A stretch of DNA of 64,000 nt from an uncultured Alphaproteobacteria bacterium (GTDB taxonomy: Bacteria; Pseudomonadota; Alphaproteobacteria; CAAHEQ01; UBA3637), in NCBI GenBank assembly GCA_944392795.1, contig CALXXX010000027.1:1-64000 (forward strand). Reading direction: 5' to 3'. Position numbers and translations under genes: made by a program. Under the pieces are notes generated by a model. That model made no database searches. It was not told the DNA's origin and worked only from the letters and a program-made list of their open reading frames with translations. Positions 61,763 through 64,000 of this stretch are shown here, piece by piece. The first letter of the stretch is position 1, and each line of letters begins with the position of its first letter.

Positions 61763-62987
61763 TTCCCTTCATCAAAAAGAATAATAGTCCTAATGCCGGC
61801 AACATTAAAAAACCGGTTAAGATGAAAAAAGCTTCCCATCCTAAACTTTCTGCCAACACGCCGCTTTGGCTAGCTAATACGGACACAGAAAACATCGTCA
61901 AAGAACTCAATAAAGCGTATTGCGTTGCGGAATAGTTCTTAGAACATAGTGAAGATAAAAAGGCAACAAAAACAGCTCCACCCATTCCGCCGATAATATT
62001 ATCAAATACAATCACAGCAAAAAACAAACCAAGAGATGGACCAACAAAAGCTAATAAAGCAAATGCAAATGATGTAAATATTTCAAAACAACCCAACAAC
62101 AAAAGCGACTTATAATAATCTAAACGTACCATTAAGAAACCACCAGCAATCACACCAAGCATTGTTATCCAAGGACCAATAGTTCCAGATACCAAGGCTA
62201 TTTCATTTTTACTAAATCCGTTTGACAAATAAAATGGATCAGCCATACGACCCAAAACAGCATTGCAAACTTTATATAAAATGATAAATACAATCAAAAG
62301 AAGCCAATGATGATGTTTCATAAAATCCAAGAAAGGCGCTAAAACACCCGTTCGAAAACTCATGGGCTGAGAGACAGAATGAGGCTCTTTGATAAAAAAT
62401 AAACAAAGCAGCCCCAATAAAACTAATCCAGTTGATAAAAAATAACACACGCCCCACGGCAAATAAGTCGATAACGCAATAACACCAGCGCCCGTTATCA
62501 ATAATCCCATACGATATCCAAATTGATATAATGCTGATCCTTCTTTTAATTGTTCATCTGTTAACGTGTCAATTCGTAAAGCATCAACAACAATGTCTTG
62601 GCTTGCTGCAAAAAAGGAGGCTATAAAACACCACACGAATAAAGCTTGTACGGAAGAAACCGGATTTAAAAAAGAAATTTGAATGAAGGAAATCATTAAA
62701 CCAACTTGGAATAAAACACCCCATGCTTTTTTTCGTCCCAACCGTGATAATATTGGTAAATTAAGTCTATCAACAAGAGGAGCCCATAAAAAACGCAAGC
62801 TATAGGGAAGTAAAACAAGGCTAAAAAGACCTATTGTTTTTAAATCTATTCCCAGCTCTCGTGTCCAAATGGAAAGCGTCTTGGCTAATAAATTCAACGG
62901 AGCTCCGCAAGAAAGGCCTAAGCCTAAAAACAATAGAACGTCTTTTTTAAAATAACCCCGTAAAGCAGTTTTTAGTCGTTGCATCAT
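61743..62987 (-). CDS. ampG: AmpG-like MFS muropeptide permease
   Basis: About 414 residues from the ATG pair at 62987/62984 (AAAGGAG upstream); the reading from 63014 contains the ribosome site. Twelve transmembrane helices are likely. The AmpG pattern is clear: GLSCGAPLNLLAKTLSIWTR, then LGIDLKTIGLFSL and LPYSLRFLWAPLVDR, with AASQDIVVDALRID. It imports anhydromuropeptides for cell-wall recycling. No AmpC/AmpR is present. Confidence 0.9.
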   Translation of the reverse strand: MMQRLKTALRGYFKKDVLLFLGLGLSCGAPLNLLAKTLSIWTRELGIDLKTIGLFSLVLLPYSLRFLWAPLVDRLNLPILSRLGRKKAWGVLFQVGLMISFIQISFLNPVSSVQALFVWCFIASFFAASQDIVVDALRIDTLTDEQLKEGSALYQFGYRMGLLITGAGVIALSTYLPWGVCYFLSTGLVLLGLLCLFFIKEPHSVSQPMSFRTGVLAPFLDFMKHHHWLLLIVFIILYKVCNAVLGRMADPFYLSNGFSKNEIALVSGTIGPWITMLGVIAGGFLMVRLDYYKSLLLLGCFEIFTSFAFALLAFVGPSLGLFFAVIVFDNIIGGMGGAVFVAFLSSLCSKNYSATQYALLSSLTMFSVSVLASQSGVLAESLGWEAFFILTGFLMLPALGLLFFLMKGNVNVVR

Positions 62988-63128
62988 CTCTCCTTTGGAA
63001 GAGAAGTGTATCACAACGGGGCATCCGTTGCAAGCGGAAGACTTCTTTCCTTTTGGAGGATTATTAATTGAAATATTTTATAATCCTGTTATGATTTTAT
63101 TATTTGAATAATCTGAAAGGAGAAAATT

Positions 63129-63755
63129 ATGTTTACAAACCAACTTTCTTTGATTTATAAAATTTTCATTATTCTTTTCTTCTTTTCTGTTCCTCTTTAT
63201 GCAGAAACGATCCAACGACAAGCTTATAAAGTCTGTAAAACGAATGAAGAAGCTTATTGGAACGGTTCTTCCGCTCAATGTTGCGATACAAAAACACAAT
63301 ACACAGGAGATCCTCCATATGTTATAGGTGTTTCTCTGGATAATATCCCTTATACACAAAAGTTAGTAAAAAACTATATAACTGGTCAAGACACGACTTC
63401 TTATGCTTGTTGTCCAAATTTTGCAGATGCCTCAAAACCTTATGATTACGAAGCAGATTTGTGGGGAGAAACTGTACGCAACTATCAATTAGCCGGTTCT
63501 GTTAATGGAAGTTGCTGTGGCGTTCATACAACTTCATCTTTAGATTTTGAAAAAGATGGATATAGCCTTGTTTACACATCTTCTGCTACTATTTATCAAA
63601 ATGGCGGAGTTTATTATTGTGCTATTAGTCGTCTTTCTGAACGAGATGGCGCGGTTTACGAGAGCGCTTCCAAAGTTTGTACATATTATAATGGTTCAAA
63701 AGTCGGATGCACCTGCAGCACCAGTGGAGATCCTATGAATGGGACACCTTGCTAG
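63129..63755 (+). CDS. cysteine-rich secreted protein, paralogue of the poly-C gene
   Basis: 208 residues. A signal peptide (IFIILFFFSVPLYA, cleavage before ETIQ) precedes RQAYKVCKTNEEAYWNGSS and AQCCD, nearly identical to the gene at 32795. Later shared motifs are KLVKNY, ACC, VNGSCCG and YYC. About 12 cysteines, arranged in pairs, suggest a disulfide-stabilised exterior protein. Here the signal peptide has no homopolymer and the frame is intact. AAGGAGAAAATT precedes the ATG. It ends TPC. Function unknown. Confidence 0.82.
   Translation: MFTNQLSLIYKIFIILFFFSVPLYAETIQRQAYKVCKTNEEAYWNGSSAQCCDTKTQYTGDPPYVIGVSLDNIPYTQKLVKNYITGQDTTSYACCPNFADASKPYDYEADLWGETVRNYQLAGSVNGSCCGVHTTSSLDFEKDGYSLVYTSSATIYQNGGVYYCAISRLSERDGAVYESASKVCTYYNGSKVGCTCSTSGDPMNGTPC
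63216..63291 (+). repeat. conserved 76-bp 5' module, copy 2
   Basis: Matches 32907-32982 at 71 of 76 positions; flanking coding sequence diverges on both sides. Confidence 0.85.
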
Positions 63756-63765
63756 TCTATTTTAT

Positions 63766-63780
63766 AATTACAATGTAATT
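63766..63780. promoter_or_regulatory. palindromic site AATTACAATGTAATT
   Basis: Exact reverse complement of the site at 14771-14785; including flanks, 20 of 21 bases match (GAAG then A or T, then the core). Located after the cysteine-rich gene and 106 bp before the next gene start. Confidence 0.45.
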
Positions 63781-63886
63781 ACTTCTTTTTTTTAAAAAAG
63801 ACGCACTATTATAGATTTTTTCTGCTTTCTCTTGCTTTTTAAGTTTTCAACGCCTATTTCTTCTAAGAGGAATGAAGAGAGGAGCT

Positions 63887-64000
63887 ATGCGCCACTTTAT
63901 TCTTTTAATTGCTTGCCTTTTCTTAACCTCTTGTGCCAGTTTCGGGCGAGGCATGATACAAGGTTTTTTAGACAATAAATCTGAACAACCGCCGGAATGC
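63887..64000 (+). CDS. lipoprotein, 3' end beyond window
   Basis: 38 codons are visible. MRHFILLIACLFLTSC is a signal peptide with a strong lipobox (LTSC, Cys16 lipidated), followed by ASFGRGMIQGFL. A GAGAGGAGCT site precedes the ATG at 63887. The open frame runs off the end. Family cannot be assigned. Confidence 0.75.
   Translation, partial: MRHFILLIACLFLTSCASFGRGMIQGFLDNKSEQPPEC

Overview
The window looks like a chromosomal segment of a low-GC, Gram-negative alphaproteobacterium. The lineage markers are GapR (DUF2312), TrcR (DUF1013), ThyX, an alphaproteobacterial-type RNase E, an XRE regulator of alphaproteobacterial type and an S24-like regulator. The envelope carries lipid A (lpxL, lpxK and waaA are contiguous), FadL-type porins and several lipoproteins. 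I suspect a host-associated (gut- or protist-associated) member of the Rhodospirillales-like or RF32-like lineages, but I cannot fix the taxon from sequence alone.

Layout. 1-8.3 kb: end of a very cysteine-rich secreted protein, thrS, a pair of T4-lysozyme-like (GH24) proteins of which one looks inactive, a DUF378 membrane protein, two tandem paralogous secreted proteins of unknown function, and tRNA-Gly. 8.3-15.8 kb: mnmG, a GT8 glycosyltransferase, an acyltransferase and a phosphopantetheinyl transferase that start on opposite strands at one shared CATG, a mazEF-like module coupled to a large membrane/coiled-coil protein, and an XRE regulator behind a near-consensus promoter. 15.9-25.6 kb: a compact podovirus-type morphogenesis and lysis cassette, all on the minus strand (two conserved unknowns, portal, Bbp19-like protein, scaffold, capsid, two tail-tube proteins, terminase, SleB hydrolase, holin-like protein). 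It has no integrase, replication or RNA polymerase genes and may be a domesticated, gene-transfer-agent-like element. 25.7-31.5 kb: an S24-type regulator without its catalytic residues, lipid A genes, a pseudo-receiver winged-helix regulator and FadL. 31.7-33.5 kb: a DsbA-like thiol oxidoreductase with a cysteine-cluster tail, then a cysteine-rich secreted protein gene interrupted by a 13-base poly-C tract. 33.6-46.7 kb: housekeeping genes (rne, amiC, holC, degP, thyX, gapR, trcR, rubrerythrin with a PerR-type regulator) and an ArsR-like/GltD-like/MerR operon. 46.7-63 kb: ileS (type 2), a yejABEF operon with yejE and yejF fused, accA, tRNA-Ser, a PAS protein lacking its kinase, comM, and ampG. 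63.1-64 kb: a second member of the poly-C protein family and the start of a lipoprotein gene.

The most interesting system is the family of cysteine-rich exported proteins. Two members (32.8 kb and 63.1 kb) share about 76 nearly identical bases at the start of the mature protein and then diverge. One carries C13 inside its signal-peptide codons and is out of frame by exactly one base. This is the classical layout of slipped-strand phase variation of a surface antigen. A DsbA-like enzyme sits immediately upstream and could make the disulfides. The second main candidate is the podoviral cassette.
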